Assembly: GCA_009869945.1 (NCBI GenBank)
Contig: WIXG01000028.1
Location: forward strand, 1-64,000
Length of the DNA stretch: 64,000 nucleotides
DNA from: Mesaphorura yosii
Taxonomy: Eukaryota; Arthropoda; Collembola; Poduromorpha; Tullbergiidae
Direction: 5' to 3'
Of the stretch, positions 11,909-22,796 are shown one piece after another; positions within the stretch are counted from its first letter, which is position 1; every line of letters starts with the position of its first letter. A model generated the notes under the pieces. That model had not been told where the DNA came from, did not search any database, and saw only the letters and a list, made by a program, of their open reading frames with translations. Position numbers and translations under genes: made by a program.

Positions 11909-14136
11909 ATGCATCAAGATTCAGTCAGGATTATTGCATGTGGTCCTGCAGAGGAATGTTTTCCAATATACAGAAGCTTTCTGGAGAAGGTAAAGCTCAA
12001 AACCATCGCTCAAACACATCCAGACGGTGATAATTTAATGATTGCAGAATGAGAAGCTGAAGTCTTTTCCTGCCATACCAAGTGAGACGAAAAGAGATCT
12101 GTACCCTGCAGTCTTTAGCAGAATTCGTGACAAGAGAACTTCGCCAGAACTCCTGCGACTTTCTTTGAACTTTCTGCGTGTGCTCAGGTAATATTCAATA
12201 CGAATATTTCACCTTGTTCAATGCAAAACTACAGTTTGGACTTTGTAATTACAGTCGGGAGAGGTCTACATTGGAAATGTCCCTGGAACCCTCCATGATT
12301 GACACTTTGCTGAAAGTTGCTGCCCTGAAATCCCACAAAGAGTTTATTAATTGTGGGTATCCAGGTAGATACACTCTCGCGTTAACATATTGCTTGAAAT
12401 CGGCCAGCTATAACTTAGAATTCTATTAATCTATTCAATAGAAATTCTGGAAAGCCTGAAAGTCATATTTAACATGGTATTCCAGAGCTCGCATGTGCAG
12501 GAAATGTTCATTGAGAATGAATTGATCGAAAGCTTGGTTTCGACAGTGAAAGGATACAGCACTCCTTTTTCGACTGAGCCATTGGACGTGAAATATTTTA
12601 CGCTTAGAATTCTCTTCATCATTACTGCTTTGTGCCAATTTGTCGTGTAAGTATTTACTTATCACAGCAAATAATTGATATTTAGGTTCAGCCATCGAGG
12701 GCTCTAATCGTCTGAACTTGATCGCTTGTCTTAGGCCAAAGATTAGGCGTGAACTGAACGGATTGGCGTATCTCAATCAATACCTTGAGCAACTTGCCAG
12801 CCAGGAGGGACCGTATGACGATCAAACCGTTGTAATTATCTGTGAGGCTCAGAAAGCTTTATACAATCTTATTCACGACGTGGTCCCACACAAGTCTGGC
12901 AAAAGTTTTGTCCTTGAAGAGCAAGATTCAATTCAGTTGACGAAGTCGACCCAATTAGTGAGATTGTATCTTCTTCATGGCTGCAATTGTCCAAAGAAAT
13001 CAGAAGAATTATACAGGTACAAACCCAAAACTGAAGCTATTGAAAATGTTGACTGTGCACTAATTTAACTTCGGGTGAATTGCAGTCATTCGATTGATCT
13101 CCTGGCTGGCGTTACCAACGACTGCTTTACTGAGCTTATCGTCAAGTCTAACGAGCGAACAGTTTATGAATTCGAAGACTATGACCTGGGAGCTGTAGAA
13201 GTCATTGCGGAATTTTTGCATAAAAGACTCGAGGGTGGCCAGGTGATTTGGACTCAAATTCTCAGCATATTAACTTCATGTCTCAGGATTGCTTAATATA
13301 ATACGGTGTCCGTCGTTCGTATTCATTTATTTTAGGACAGATCGATGTCTGAGGCTTTGGCTCCTGTTTTATCGGTCTTGATTAGAATGACCAGCTCCGT
13401 TCGAGTCATCCGAAAGTATTTGAAGAAGCGTATTTTACCACCACTTACAAAAGCTGATGTGATGGAAAGACCGGAAGTCGGAAACACATTGAGGAACAGG
13501 CTGTGCGTACTTCTTACGTCACCTGGTTATATTAGCGAGCTGGTTTCATCTTTCTTGTTCATCCTGTGCAAAGAGAATGGTAACTGATTGAGTCTTGCTC
13601 AGGGTGCCCGGAACGATTTATCTAAGAAATAATCCATTTTCGTTTATAGTGCAACGTCTGGTCAAGTACACAGGGTTTGGTAATGCGGCCGGTCTTTTGG
13701 CGAATCGAGGATTGCTTTCTGGAGAAAAGACAAGCACGGGCGAGTATTCGGATGATTCCATGGATTCGGATACTGAGGAGTACAAGCAAATCTCTTCAAT
13801 GTAAGATTGAACTCGGAATTTCAAAAGAGACTCATTCCGTCTTAAAGTTCTTAAAATCAGCGTTGATATTCTGTTAGGATAAACGATGTGGAGGGGCGAG
13901 TGCAAGTTGAGCATTCCGATCCATTTGAGGGAATGTCTGAGGAACAGAAAGAGCATGAAGCTATGGAACTTGTCAAGGCGCTTGACCATCTGCAGAAGAA
14001 GGATGTATTCCAGCCCTGCCGAATTGGTCCGGACGGCAGACCAGTGGCGGTTGAACATATTTGTGAACTGTTGGAGAATGCTTCTTCTGATCACATTATT
14101 CGCAGCAACCGTTCTGAGAGTTCCGACTCCGAGTAA
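11909..14136 (+). CDS. RIC8: RIC8 (synembryn), G-alpha chaperone and exchange factor
   Basis: Nine exons join in phase: 11909-11989, 12048-12187, 12255-12364, 12442-12646, 12735-13016, 13086-13242, 13336-13579, 13650-13800, 13878-14136. They encode 542 aa, close to the usual 530-560. The sequence is an all-helical armadillo-like fold with characteristic RIC8 stretches: [47 protein letters not shown], then an acidic, serine-rich run ([15 protein letters not shown]) and [14 protein letters not shown] near the C-terminus. RIC8 proteins bind GDP-loaded G-alpha subunits, promote nucleotide exchange and assist G-alpha folding in the cytosol. In the family, the Ser/Asp/Glu-rich part is a casein-kinase-2-type phosphorylation region; here that is inferred from the acidic serines. 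The gene converges on the UGT gene, with about 330 bp between the stop codons. Confidence 0.96.
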
Positions 14137-14465
14137 ACAACTGACCGCGCTTGACGTCGCGATTGAAAAGATATTTAAACTGTCAATTCCTCTAAGTAAC
14201 TGCTTTTTAATTCGTGGCATTTCTAAAACATTATGCATTTATTTTTAATCACGGAGATCTCTCTTATCAGCCATCCGGAGACACCAGTCGACTGATCGCG
14301 TTCCGTTGCTTGCGACTTAACTTACATACGTTTGTGCAAGAATTTTGTTTAAAAAATAAATCGGAAAGCTTTATGAATGTGGTTTTTAAAATGCTGTGTA
14401 TTTATTATGCGTATTTGGACGATGCTCGTCTGCTCGTTAGTTACTCTTACAACTTGTTTAATCAT
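14137..14465. terminator. Shared 3' region between convergent RIC8 and UGT genes
   Basis: The 329 bp between the two stop codons carry an AATAAA at about 14355-14360 for the plus-strand RIC8. On the minus strand, TTTATT (AATAAA when reversed) lies at about 14238-14243 and 14400-14405 for UGT. The RIC8 signal lies closer to UGT than the distal UGT signal does, so if those are the ones used the two 3' UTRs overlap. Confidence 0.4.
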
Positions 14466-16313
14466 TTAAGATTGTTTGGGTCTCAGTCTGTCCGGCAAAT
14501 CTGTCCTAATTCTTGGCCGGCACAAATAGCGTCGAAATATGTCAACGAAATAACAGGACCAGTACAAAGTGTACAAAAAAACGAATCCAAATATCGCCAG
14601 CACCAATGCAACAAGTGCCCAGACATCAAGAACTCGCCGTTCAAACCAAGATTGATCAATGCTTAAAGGTTTCAGACAGGAAAGGTTATCATGTCGAAGG
14701 ACGTATTCTACCCACCAAACCGCGGTTTCCAAAGGAGAAGAAGGCCTGTCATTGAACAGCTGCTTCGCTTCGACCATATTCTGCTTGTATCTGGAATTTT
14801 AAGATGGACAACTACTCAAGCTGTAGAATTTTTAACCGCAGAATTTCTGAAGATGAGTTGTACGTACATTGGATTGGTCGTGATTTCTGCCAATGCAATT
14901 TCAAGTTCTTCTAACGTTAGTGTCGAAATTTCCAAACGAAGTCCTCGATTCAAGCGTTCAATTCGAAATGCGTTGAATTCTTGCTCGGCAAAGAGTGGAA
15001 ACACAATTATCGGAACTGCATTGGCGATTGCTTCAGTTATGCTCAACCGCCCGCCGTGCGTAATGAACGCCCGTAGCTTCGGATGACCTGCGACGAGATA
15101 AGAGAGGCTCAAAGAATTGGCATGTTTTGCAACCTTTCATCGCAAGACTTCGCATACCAAGAATGTATTGTTGTGGCATCCATTTAGACGTGAATACATT
15201 TTCAGGGATCTCTGCTGGTCGTTCTCCTTCCCATTTCCACAGAACGCGGAGCCCACATTTCTGAAACGCCGTGTAGAAGATGGTCTGCAATTCCACTGGT
15301 GCCTCAGAAACCATGGCTGCACTTCCAAAGCTGACGTAGAGAAAGCCTTCCGAGCTGTCCATAAATTCGGCCATATCCTGAATGAAGAATTTAAAGTAAA
15401 AACACAAGTTCGACAACAGCCACGCCATGGCTGATGGTTAAAAAGGCGTCACCTGTGGAATTGCCTGCTCCCCTGTTAACTCATTAGTCTGGAGATGAAT
15501 GCCACCCACGGGGATTATCATTGGAGGCAGAGACCTCGCAAACTCTTCACTAAAATGACTGTTGACGAAGATAAGGCTCGTATTTCGTTGCAATTCAACG
15601 AGGGAAGGCATATTTGGAATTCGAAGGTGAGTCCTCAGAATTTCTTCAAGTTTCGGATAAAATACATTCATTTTCCGGAAGTATGTGTACAATGGCATTA
15701 AGGTACTGATGAGTCTTTGTAAGAAAGTCATCGGGTATGGGAAAGAAAAATGGAGATCTGATATGACAGAAGATTCTGGAAGAAATCCAAACTCGTCCGG
15801 CCACCAAGTGAACAGGGACGTGGTTCCGAAGTACACATGCTTTGCATTGAATTTATAGGCGAAGCCCAGTCCGCATTCGTTCAGGATTCCATCGATCACT
15901 AGCAGGTCAAAGTTGGAGTTTTCGACAAGGTGTCTGGTTGCTGGCGCCTTCAGAAACAATTGACAGACTTCAATGGCCATCTCCGGCAGGTTGCTGGCTA
16001 GCTGAATAGACCCCGCTCTGCCTTCAGCCAAGCGTTTGCGCAGAAAGTTTTCAAACTTGAACAGTGGACTTGCTTTTATTCCCCTCAGAACGTCCTCCGG
16101 ATGAAATTCTTTCACTTTCGGATGTGGATTCTTCGACGGATGAATAGTCATAAACGTTACGTTGTGGCCCTGCTCTACCAGCGAAGTTACGAGCGGCCAC
16201 ACGGCAATTCGGTGGGAGTATGAACTGAGTCCGACATAGAACAGAATGTTCGCACATTGCACTGCGGAAAGTATGGTCATCCAGACGACGGAAAACAAAT
16301 ATGAGACCCGCAT
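14466..16313 (-). CDS. UDP-glucuronosyl/glycosyltransferase (UGT, GT1 family)
   Basis: Four exons in transcript order: 16313-15453, 15377-15158, 15087-14864, 14783-14466, all in phase, 540 aa (family usually 510-550). An N-terminal signal peptide (MRVSYLFSVVWMTILSAVQC) leads into the acceptor-binding half, which includes SSYSHRIAVWPLV with the His in the position of the catalytic base. The donor half has YVSFGSAAM, SKWMPQQYILGHPKLRAFI and the THGGRLSITEAIANAVP signature, ending PLFAEQEFNA where many relatives have DQ. A single hydrophobic helix near the C-terminus (VWALVALVLAIFGFVFLY) is followed by a short basic cytosolic tail with Lys at -3 (RPKQS). This is the layout of an ER-membrane enzyme with a lumenal catalytic part. 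It conjugates sugar from a UDP-sugar onto small lipophilic molecules; in arthropods the family serves detoxification and hormone metabolism. The substrate cannot be read from sequence. Confidence 0.95.
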
Positions 16314-16325
16314 TGTTCCTATTGT

Positions 16326-16763
16326 CTAACGTTGGCTGACTTCGATGAACATTTGCTGAAAATCCAGCTGGGAATGAAACTGCAGACTAAAGGACGTCGA
16401 GGACGACTGACCTACTGAAGATATGAAAGGAGCATTGCCGCTGTATGCTGAAGCTGTAACTAACTTTAAAGCAGTGCATTGAATGTAATATGCTAACGTA
16501 TCTGGCTCTGGCGGTCCGGCTTTGACTTTGAGCGTGAAAACATATGTTTCCAGGTCCAGGTCAAGCAATAAATGACTCTGACGATAAATAACAGCAAAAT
16601 TGGTCAACTGTATTGAGAAATTCGTCCACCAGAGTGAGGAGAATAAGACTGTTGATAATAGCAGGGTTTTATTAATTTTCTTGTTTAGACAACATGTCAA
16701 ATTCGCAGTGACTTTAATATTGTTGCAATTATGGCTGATATCTACAAGGGATGAGCAAGTCAT
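16326..16763 (-). other. Open reading frame of 145 codons between NDUFA9 and UGT, doubtful
   Basis: An uninterrupted frame starts at an ATG overlapping the NDUFA9 stop (ATGA) and ends 12 bases before the UGT start. It has a hydrophobic stretch near residues 30-60 (TLLLSTVLFSSLWWTNF). I recognise no family. A TTTATT (AATAAA on the transcribed strand) at about 16668-16673 suggests the first part is simply NDUFA9 3' UTR and the rest the UGT promoter. A chance open frame is the simplest reading. Confidence 0.2.
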
Positions 16764-18508
16764 GCGACAGTTTTAGGGGGTTCTGCGGGGGCAAATTCCC
16801 CAAGATCTTCATCGTAGTATGCCCCGTATCTGTATGGTTTCAGTTCCCAGTCTGCTCGGCTTTCTATTTCTGTTAACATGACTCCCAAATCTTCTAAGGT
16901 TGGATTTCCCGGAGTTGGCGTGTCCGTTACATGATCCTGCAAGCAGAATGATGAGAAATCAATATTATTTCGTCAATTTCGTGGCTTATCAACGAGAACT
17001 CGCTTACTCTTTCAATTTTGTCCCAGCCCAAGAACGCGACTGGCCAGCTAGGAGCGTATTTATCCATCAATGTAACACGTAATTGAAAGAAGGGAGCCCA
17101 TCTCATGTCAGTTCGTTTGTATCCCCACGCTTCGTCCCTCCTCATGACACGAAACATCCAGTCGACCAGTTCACCAAGCATGTAACGTTTGGGGCTTCAA
17201 AAAACGGTCACAAGTAATTCAAATTGTTCTCAAGAAAATGGAACATGTTTCCATACCCAATTATGTCATAAGTCTTTCCAGCGCTTTCTGGATCGCGAAT
17301 GGCATTAATCACACCCTGCGCGACGTCTGACACGTACACAGGCTGCTTGATTGTGTTCTCTCCACGATTCCAAAGAGGAATTGACTTGGCATTACGTCTG
17401 AGTAGGCGTGCATAGTAACTCATAAACCGATCTTCTTGGCCATAAATATCCGCCGGTCTGAAGATTGTCACTTCAGGAAATTCTTCTTTCACTGCTTGTT
17501 CGCCTTGCCACTTGGTAGACAAGAACTTCGAACCGTCCGGTAAAATCACTCCCTAAAGAACAAGAAAACGCAATGGAATACAGATTGTTTAGAAATTCCG
17601 TGAAAGAATTGTCAGCTACTAACCTCAGGGTGTTCAGCAACGTTTAGACTAGAAAAGTGAATAAGCCGTTTAACTCCAGACTCCCTTGCTATTCTGGCAA
17701 TATCTCTTGCGCCCTTCACGTGTATATCTTTGAACTTGAAGTTTTTAGTTTCCCAATCTCGACCAATCAGGTTGACCACAACGTTTGAATACATCATAGC
17801 CTAATCAAAACACATAGTGTCCACATTTAGCATCATAAAATGTCTAGCATTCAACTTTCTAATTTTTCACAATTGACAAAATCACAAAATATGTGAAAAA
17901 AGCTATTCAAGCTAACCTTTCTTATTGACTCTTCATCTCGAAGGTCGTACGGGAGAAATAAAACTTGTCCCAAATCACCAACCAATTTTAAACGTGTTAT
18001 GTCGTATGCGTCACCTCGGTATGGGATTATGATCTAGAAGTATTCAAAGATAAGTTTCTCAATAACTTATCTACTGTGAATTTGGCACAAAACACATGCA
18101 CATGAGTTGCAAAAGAATTTTGATCGCTCTACTGATCGTACGTACTTGTGTTCCATTTTTCCCAAGCTTATTGCAGATGTATCTCCCGACGAAACCTGTC
18201 GCACCGAGCACCGTGCAAACGACCCCATTGAACGACGATCGTCCGCCAGTACCTCTCTTTAATGCTGTTAGTTTCGGATCAAAATATGAATTAGGCTTCG
18301 GCTCGGCGGTAGGTCGCTTTGGCCCGTCATCACCACCAGATGCAGTCTTTGAATATTTAAAACTCGACAACAATACGGGTCTTAAAATAAGACCATCTGC
18401 AAACAAGAAATTGGATCACGTCCGGTTAGCTCATAAACTCAGCGCCCTTAATTTTATTAATGAAATCTTACTTGGATGTTTTAGCAGAATTCCTGATATT
18501 GCAGCCAT
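16760..18508 (-). CDS. NDUFA9: NDUFA9, 39-kDa accessory subunit of mitochondrial complex I
   Basis: Seven exons in transcript order: 18508-18472, 18396-18146, 18033-17917, 17800-17624, 17552-17257, 17194-17008, 16936-16760, all in phase, 413 aa. The 37-bp first exon supplies the start [12 protein letters not shown] and continues into a basic, hydroxylated leader ([13 protein letters not shown]) that looks like a mitochondrial presequence. An atypical short-chain dehydrogenase fold follows: the Rossmann motif [12 protein letters not shown], then [17 protein letters not shown], which is nearly diagnostic for NDUFA9, [27 protein letters not shown] and [13 protein letters not shown]. In the family this subunit binds NADPH and sits at the junction of the matrix and membrane arms of complex I, where it supports assembly and stability. 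It is divergent from RNF141, with a 608-bp gap. Confidence 0.96.
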
Positions 18509-19116
18509 TTGTATCTTGTCTCAATTCTGGCTGGTTTAGGTGATTAGACCAAAATTATCACCATTGAACACAAAATTTTGTGCCAAGAGAATAGAACAAG
18601 CTATTCCCTCAGTTAAGTTTGCAAATAATTAGTTAATTAACTTTTCATAAAATTTTACAAATAAATCCAAGAGGTTCGAGGCTTTCAAATGTTGACGGGA
18701 AAGTGGCAAATATCACAACATTCAAAATACAAAAATACTGCGATTCACCTTTTTTATGGAATCACCCAGCTGCTTACCTTTGCGAAAACATAACATTGTG
18801 ACTTTAAGTCTTTATTGGTCAGCGCGTGCACATTTTATCTTTTAAATTTAAACGTGATTTTAATAACTTCAGTCGTAAAAGTGAGCAACTATCAAAATGG
18901 GCTAACAAACTTAGCAGATTTTGATTGTATTAAGGTAAAATGGCATTTCTTAAATCATTATTGCGATTCTTTCTTATCTCTAAAGTTTAAATCCCGCACA
19001 GATTTTGCGATGGATATTTGCACAACAGATTCCTATAAATGAGCAACACCGTCTCGTCATCGGACAATTGGCTAATTGAAATTAGTTCAAAGATGCACTT
19101 AAATAATTCAGATTGA
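18509..19116. promoter_or_regulatory. Shared divergent promoter region, NDUFA9/RNF141
   Basis: The 608 bp between two divergent start codons contain no coding exon I can support and should hold both 5' UTRs and promoters. Sequence is AT-rich and I see no clear TATA box at a fixed distance. The role is inferred from gene orientation only. Confidence 0.45.
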
Positions 19117-20109
19117 ATGGGACAATCAAGCAGCGTAGCGTCAATAGCACGGTCAGATCGCGATGGCGTCATCACTAATGAGCTGGAATTCTTTCGTGAA
19201 CAAATTAGAAAACACTCACTGACTCTTCGTCAGCTGACACTTCTCTCCTACGACGACTTTCAGAGAAAAGTTAATGAATTAAATGCCTTGTAAGTCGTAC
19301 GCATATTTCTTTCAATACACGGAGCCCAAATAATTCTACTGTTGTTCACATCTAGGTCCAGTAAATTCGTTGATAGCAACGGGAAGCAGCTACTCTTTGA
19401 AATTAAGCCTGGCAGTGACACAAATGTGCTTTGGAAGGGTACAGTCAGAGTGAAATGCATCAAGTTAGACCCAGAAACTCAAAAGATTGAAAAATGCAGG
19501 GAGTTGAATTTGAAGCAATTTCTTCAGGTACGGAAGTCGTAATTACACGGCAGCTGCAAAGCTACTTATTATGATCAGAGGAATAATCAATTCACTTTCC
19601 ATGCAGGTCTACAATACCTTACAACAGCATTTAAACATGGGAAGTACAGAACAAGGGCAAGAAATACGCCATGAACAAGAGAACACTGCGGGTTCAAACG
19701 AACCATCGGCGTCTGGTTCAAAACCAATTACCATTCCATCACTCGTACCTCTGAATGCTTCCATTTTCTTGGACAAATTAGCCGAGTTACCTGACGATGA
19801 GAAGGCTTGTGCAAATGAAGATTGCTGCATTTGCATGGAGCGAAAACCAGAAGTCAGCCTTCCTTGTGCGCATAGCTATTGCCTGGCGTGTATTGAACAA
19901 TGGTAAGATGGTTGCATTATGTTGGCTTTCCGCCTGAAGGCGTACTTAAGAAATGCAATCTTAATCCTAGGAACGTCAACAATAAGACATGTCCAATTTG
20001 CAGAGAAGCATTAGAAACGACAGATGACACCTGGGTTTTAGAAGACAGACCTGATCCAATCGAAGTGTCTAAAGAAATTCAGAAATCCCTGTTCGATTTA
20101 ACAAAATAG
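19117..20109 (+). CDS. RNF141: RING finger protein 141 (RNF141/ZNF230-type)
   Basis: Four exons join in phase: 19117-19289, 19356-19527, 19607-19902, 19971-20109 (259 aa; vertebrate forms about 230). The start MGQSSSVAS fits an N-myristoylation signal (Gly2, Ser6), as in vertebrate RNF141, which begins MGQ. The central region LLFEIKPGSDTNVLWKG and LNLKQFLQVYNTL matches the family-specific N-terminal domain. The C-terminal C3HC4 RING runs CCICMERKPEVSLPCAHSYC, then LACIEQW, then NKTCPIC, with all eight metal ligands present. After the RING comes DDTWVLEDRPD, also seen in the family. It is a likely membrane-tethered E3 ubiquitin ligase; the substrate is unknown. Compared with relatives there is a longer Ser/Thr/Gln-rich linker before the RING (about residues 118-175). 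Confidence 0.95.
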
Positions 20110-21175
20110 TGTAACGCTTCAGGAAGCTGCACTATCCGCAAGCACATTACTACGCTATAGATGATGGAACTAATATTTTAAGCTCTTCAACAAGTAGACT
20201 TGGTGCTCTTGTTTTGATTAGTCCTGACTCCTGTTTCGATTAGCCTATACTCCATATTTGGTTGAGAGGAAACTTTGTGAGACGTTGTGCAATCGGGCAA
20301 TCAGAGTCTTAGTATATCGGCTGTTTACTCGTCGCCTTTCTTTATCATGGAGTGAATTTCTCTCACAAGACAGAGTGAATCTGAATCACGTCATCCTGCT
20401 TCTACCTTTTCTAGTTTAAACTAGTTTCAAGAATGATTGACAAGTTTCGCTTCTTGTGGATTATTGTCGTAAATGTTTAGAATTTCATATGAAGAGTGGT
20501 GATTGACGAGCTTTTTAGTTTTACTACACTTTTAGATATTTCTCATAGATTTATTTCAAGTTCAAAGTCATTAGAAATTACTCAATCCCAGTGAGATAAA
20601 CTTTTTGTTTAACTTTAGATTTATATTGCGAATCAATCGTGCAAGCACGCGTTTTTTTTATTGTTACGAGTGACGAAACTGCAGGGACTAAAGAGCTTCG
20701 CCGAAAAAGATTTGTCTCATGCGGAATTCTTCAATATCAGTTTCGTTGCGGACATCAAAGTCAAAATGTGCCATTCGCTTCCTTTTCCCTTGACATTTCC
20801 TCACTAAAAAACTCACTTTATATATTTCGAGTATGTTCAAGTCTTATTGTTTTGTCAGTCATTCCTAATCTTATTGCTGTGGTCGACCAAAAAGCCGTAT
20901 CAGTTATTTATTTGATTCATTACGTTTACAAAATGACGATTAAATTGTGATATTTTTATCTCCAGCAAAATCGTACCTCACAAACCTCTACTGTCATGCA
21001 AGATTAATGGCCACACATCTCACATGTTTGAATCTGGCGATTCTAGGACGGCATACAACTGAAAATTACAATTGCTGGGCTAGCAATGATTTAAAACCAA
21101 ATCCGTGAATCTAAACTGCTGCGCGCATTTTGTCTATTTTGTCTATTTTGTCTTTGACCAAGTTAGAATTGGACT
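20110..21175. other. Intergenic, AT-rich, no supported gene
   Basis: This holds the RNF141 3' end and the upstream part of the small gene at 21176. The plus-strand frame 20639-20950 (about 103 codons) has no recognisable domain or splice partners and is probably chance. A short tandem repeat lies at its right edge and is listed separately. Confidence 0.45.
21127..21153 (+). repeat. Three perfect copies of the 9-mer ATTTTGTCT
   Basis: Three back-to-back identical copies end 22 bases before the start codon of the small gene at 21176. This may be replication slippage or a 5' UTR/promoter element; nothing in the sequence decides. Confidence 0.9.
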
Positions 21176-21843
21176 ATGAGTCATGCGCCCAAGGTTTGCA
21201 CGCTGCACGAGAACGGGTTTAAGAATTCAAAAGTTGAGTAAGCGTTGCAGCAGAGGAACGGATCGAAGTTATATTTTTATGTATTCGTGATCACGCACGT
21301 GCTCGACTTAATTTCGAATTGCGAATCGAATCAAGAGAAGACTTTAAACTCAATCTTTCTTGCTAACGATGTGATAAGAATTCCAGTGAACCTAGTTTGC
21401 CTATAGGATCGTCGCCGTGTTTGAACCAGCCAATTACCAGTACATTGACGCCGCCAGATCGGGAAAAGAGGTTAGTTTCATGTTTATTATTTGCTATCCA
21501 AGAAAAGAGACGTGAATATTAATTAAAAATTATGGGCTTACATGCCTGGATATTACATTAATTGCTGTGGCTTAACTCACTTAACAAAGTATACAGTAAT
21601 CCTTTCGTACTACGGCAAGCTCGGGACATGTATCCGACTGTAAAGTACACGTACACGCACATGCACGATATAGTTTGCAAAAATTCACTCTCTGAGCATC
21701 GGTCTCTCCTCAGTCTTGGTCTTTTTGCAAATCTCATTTTTGCACGTTTCAGCTGTACTCATTCCCTGCAGTTCTTTGAACTACGATTTACATTCTCTCA
21801 TAATGATATGAAGATCAAGTACCGAGAAGTCTTTGGTGCTTAA
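21176..21843 (+). CDS. Unrecognised small protein gene, three exons, 65 aa
   Basis: Three exons join in phase with canonical sites: 21176-21237 (donor GTAAGC), 21407-21470 (acceptor CTATAG, donor GTTAGT), 21772-21843 (acceptor CCTGCAG). The product starts MSHAPKVCTLHENGFKNS, continues EIVAVFEPANYQYIDAARSG and ends FELRFTFSHNDMKIKYREVF-GA. Each exon has protein-like composition, and the alternative frames hit stops at once. There is no signal peptide or membrane segment; mixed charge and alternating hydrophobics suggest a compact soluble fold. I do not recognise the family and assign no function. It lies head-to-tail with the Fcf2 gene, whose start is 210 bp beyond this stop; the exons cannot be read straight into that gene in frame. 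It could also be the C-terminal part of a longer gene if an upstream exon was missed. Confidence 0.55.
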
Positions 21844-22052
21844 TATTATTATGGACCAATCTTCGAAAAGGTATTTTTAGTTGCTTCAGTAGTAGGAATT
21901 CAGTTCGCAACGGTCTTCTCTTTCATTCTTAATCAAGTCGGGCGCAGTAATTGAAGTGCGTTGCTTTGTTGCGGAGCCTTTTCCAATTACCATCTTTTGA
22001 AGGTGTTTCCACAACTTATTTTGCTTTTTCCTTATTTGTAGAAACTATCGCA

Positions 22053-22796
22053 ATGTCAAAAAGCAGCCGGGCGTCAACCGCCATTGGAATGATATCATTT
22101 ACCTCTTCACTTAGACACATCCCATCCCACGCTGCGGAGAAGCCCATCGGAGAAATCACGCTAGCCAACTTACTCCAAGGTAAGGTGCAACTTTCGACCG
22201 ACTGTATGCTGAATCTCGATTTCATGAGTCGATAGTGATTATTAATTGGGGCATTTATTTTTATATTTATAGGGTCTCCAGAGATCAGTAAAGGAAGGCG
22301 CAGCACATCTGGATTAAACGATGGATTGCGAAGCAATTCAGCCTTTCTAAGCGCTTCGTCCAGCTTGAAGAGCAAACTCTCATCTTCACGTTCTTCTTCA
22401 TCACTCTCCTCTCCGTTAGAATCTTCCAAATTAGCCATTTTGGACACACCTTGTTACGTTGAAGGTGTTGACATCCAGGGAAAGCGAAAATTGAAGAAAA
22501 TGCGGAAAGAAGAACGTGAGAAAACAAAAGGGTCCAAGTGGTTCAACATGGAAGCCCCGGAACTTACGCAAGAACGAAAAAATGATTTAGAAGCCCTTCG
22601 ACTTCGCGGCGCTCTTGACACGAAACGGTTTTACAAGCGAAACAACATCACACATCAACCAAAATACTTTCAAGTAGGCAGAATTGTTGAAGGACCCGCA
22701 GACTACTACAATTCGAGAGTACCAAAAAGACAAAGGAAGAAGACTCTGGCTGATGAAATGGTGGCTGAAGTCAGCAGTACAGTCTCGCATTTATAA
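22053..22796 (+). CDS. Fcf2-domain protein (DNTTIP2-like), 18S pre-rRNA processing factor
   Basis: Two coding exons, 22053-22179 and 22273-22796, join in phase (221 aa). A splice acceptor just upstream (AG at 22040-22041) suggests a separate 5' UTR exon. The N-terminal half is low-complexity and serine-rich. The C-terminal half is the Fcf2 domain: GSKWFNMEAPELTQERKND, LRGALDTKRFYKRNN, PKYFQVGRIVEGPADYYNS, and RVPKRQRKKTLADEMVAE. In yeast Fcf2, and in the homologous end of animal DNTTIP2, this domain belongs to the small-subunit processome that cleaves pre-rRNA in the nucleolus. The protein is much shorter than vertebrate DNTTIP2 (over 700 aa) and ends soon after the conserved core, without the long basic tail seen in many homologues, so a further exon may be missed. 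A possible AATAAA is at about 23003. Confidence 0.88.

Noticed and set aside
13618-14238. 206-codon open frame on the minus strand
   Set aside because: It lies opposite RIC8 exons 8 and 9, whose plus-strand reading is strongly conserved, so it is a shadow frame.
18096-18539. 147-codon plus frame opposite NDUFA9
   Set aside because: The minus strand here encodes the NDUFA9 leader and Rossmann motif with proper splice sites, so the plus frame is a shadow.
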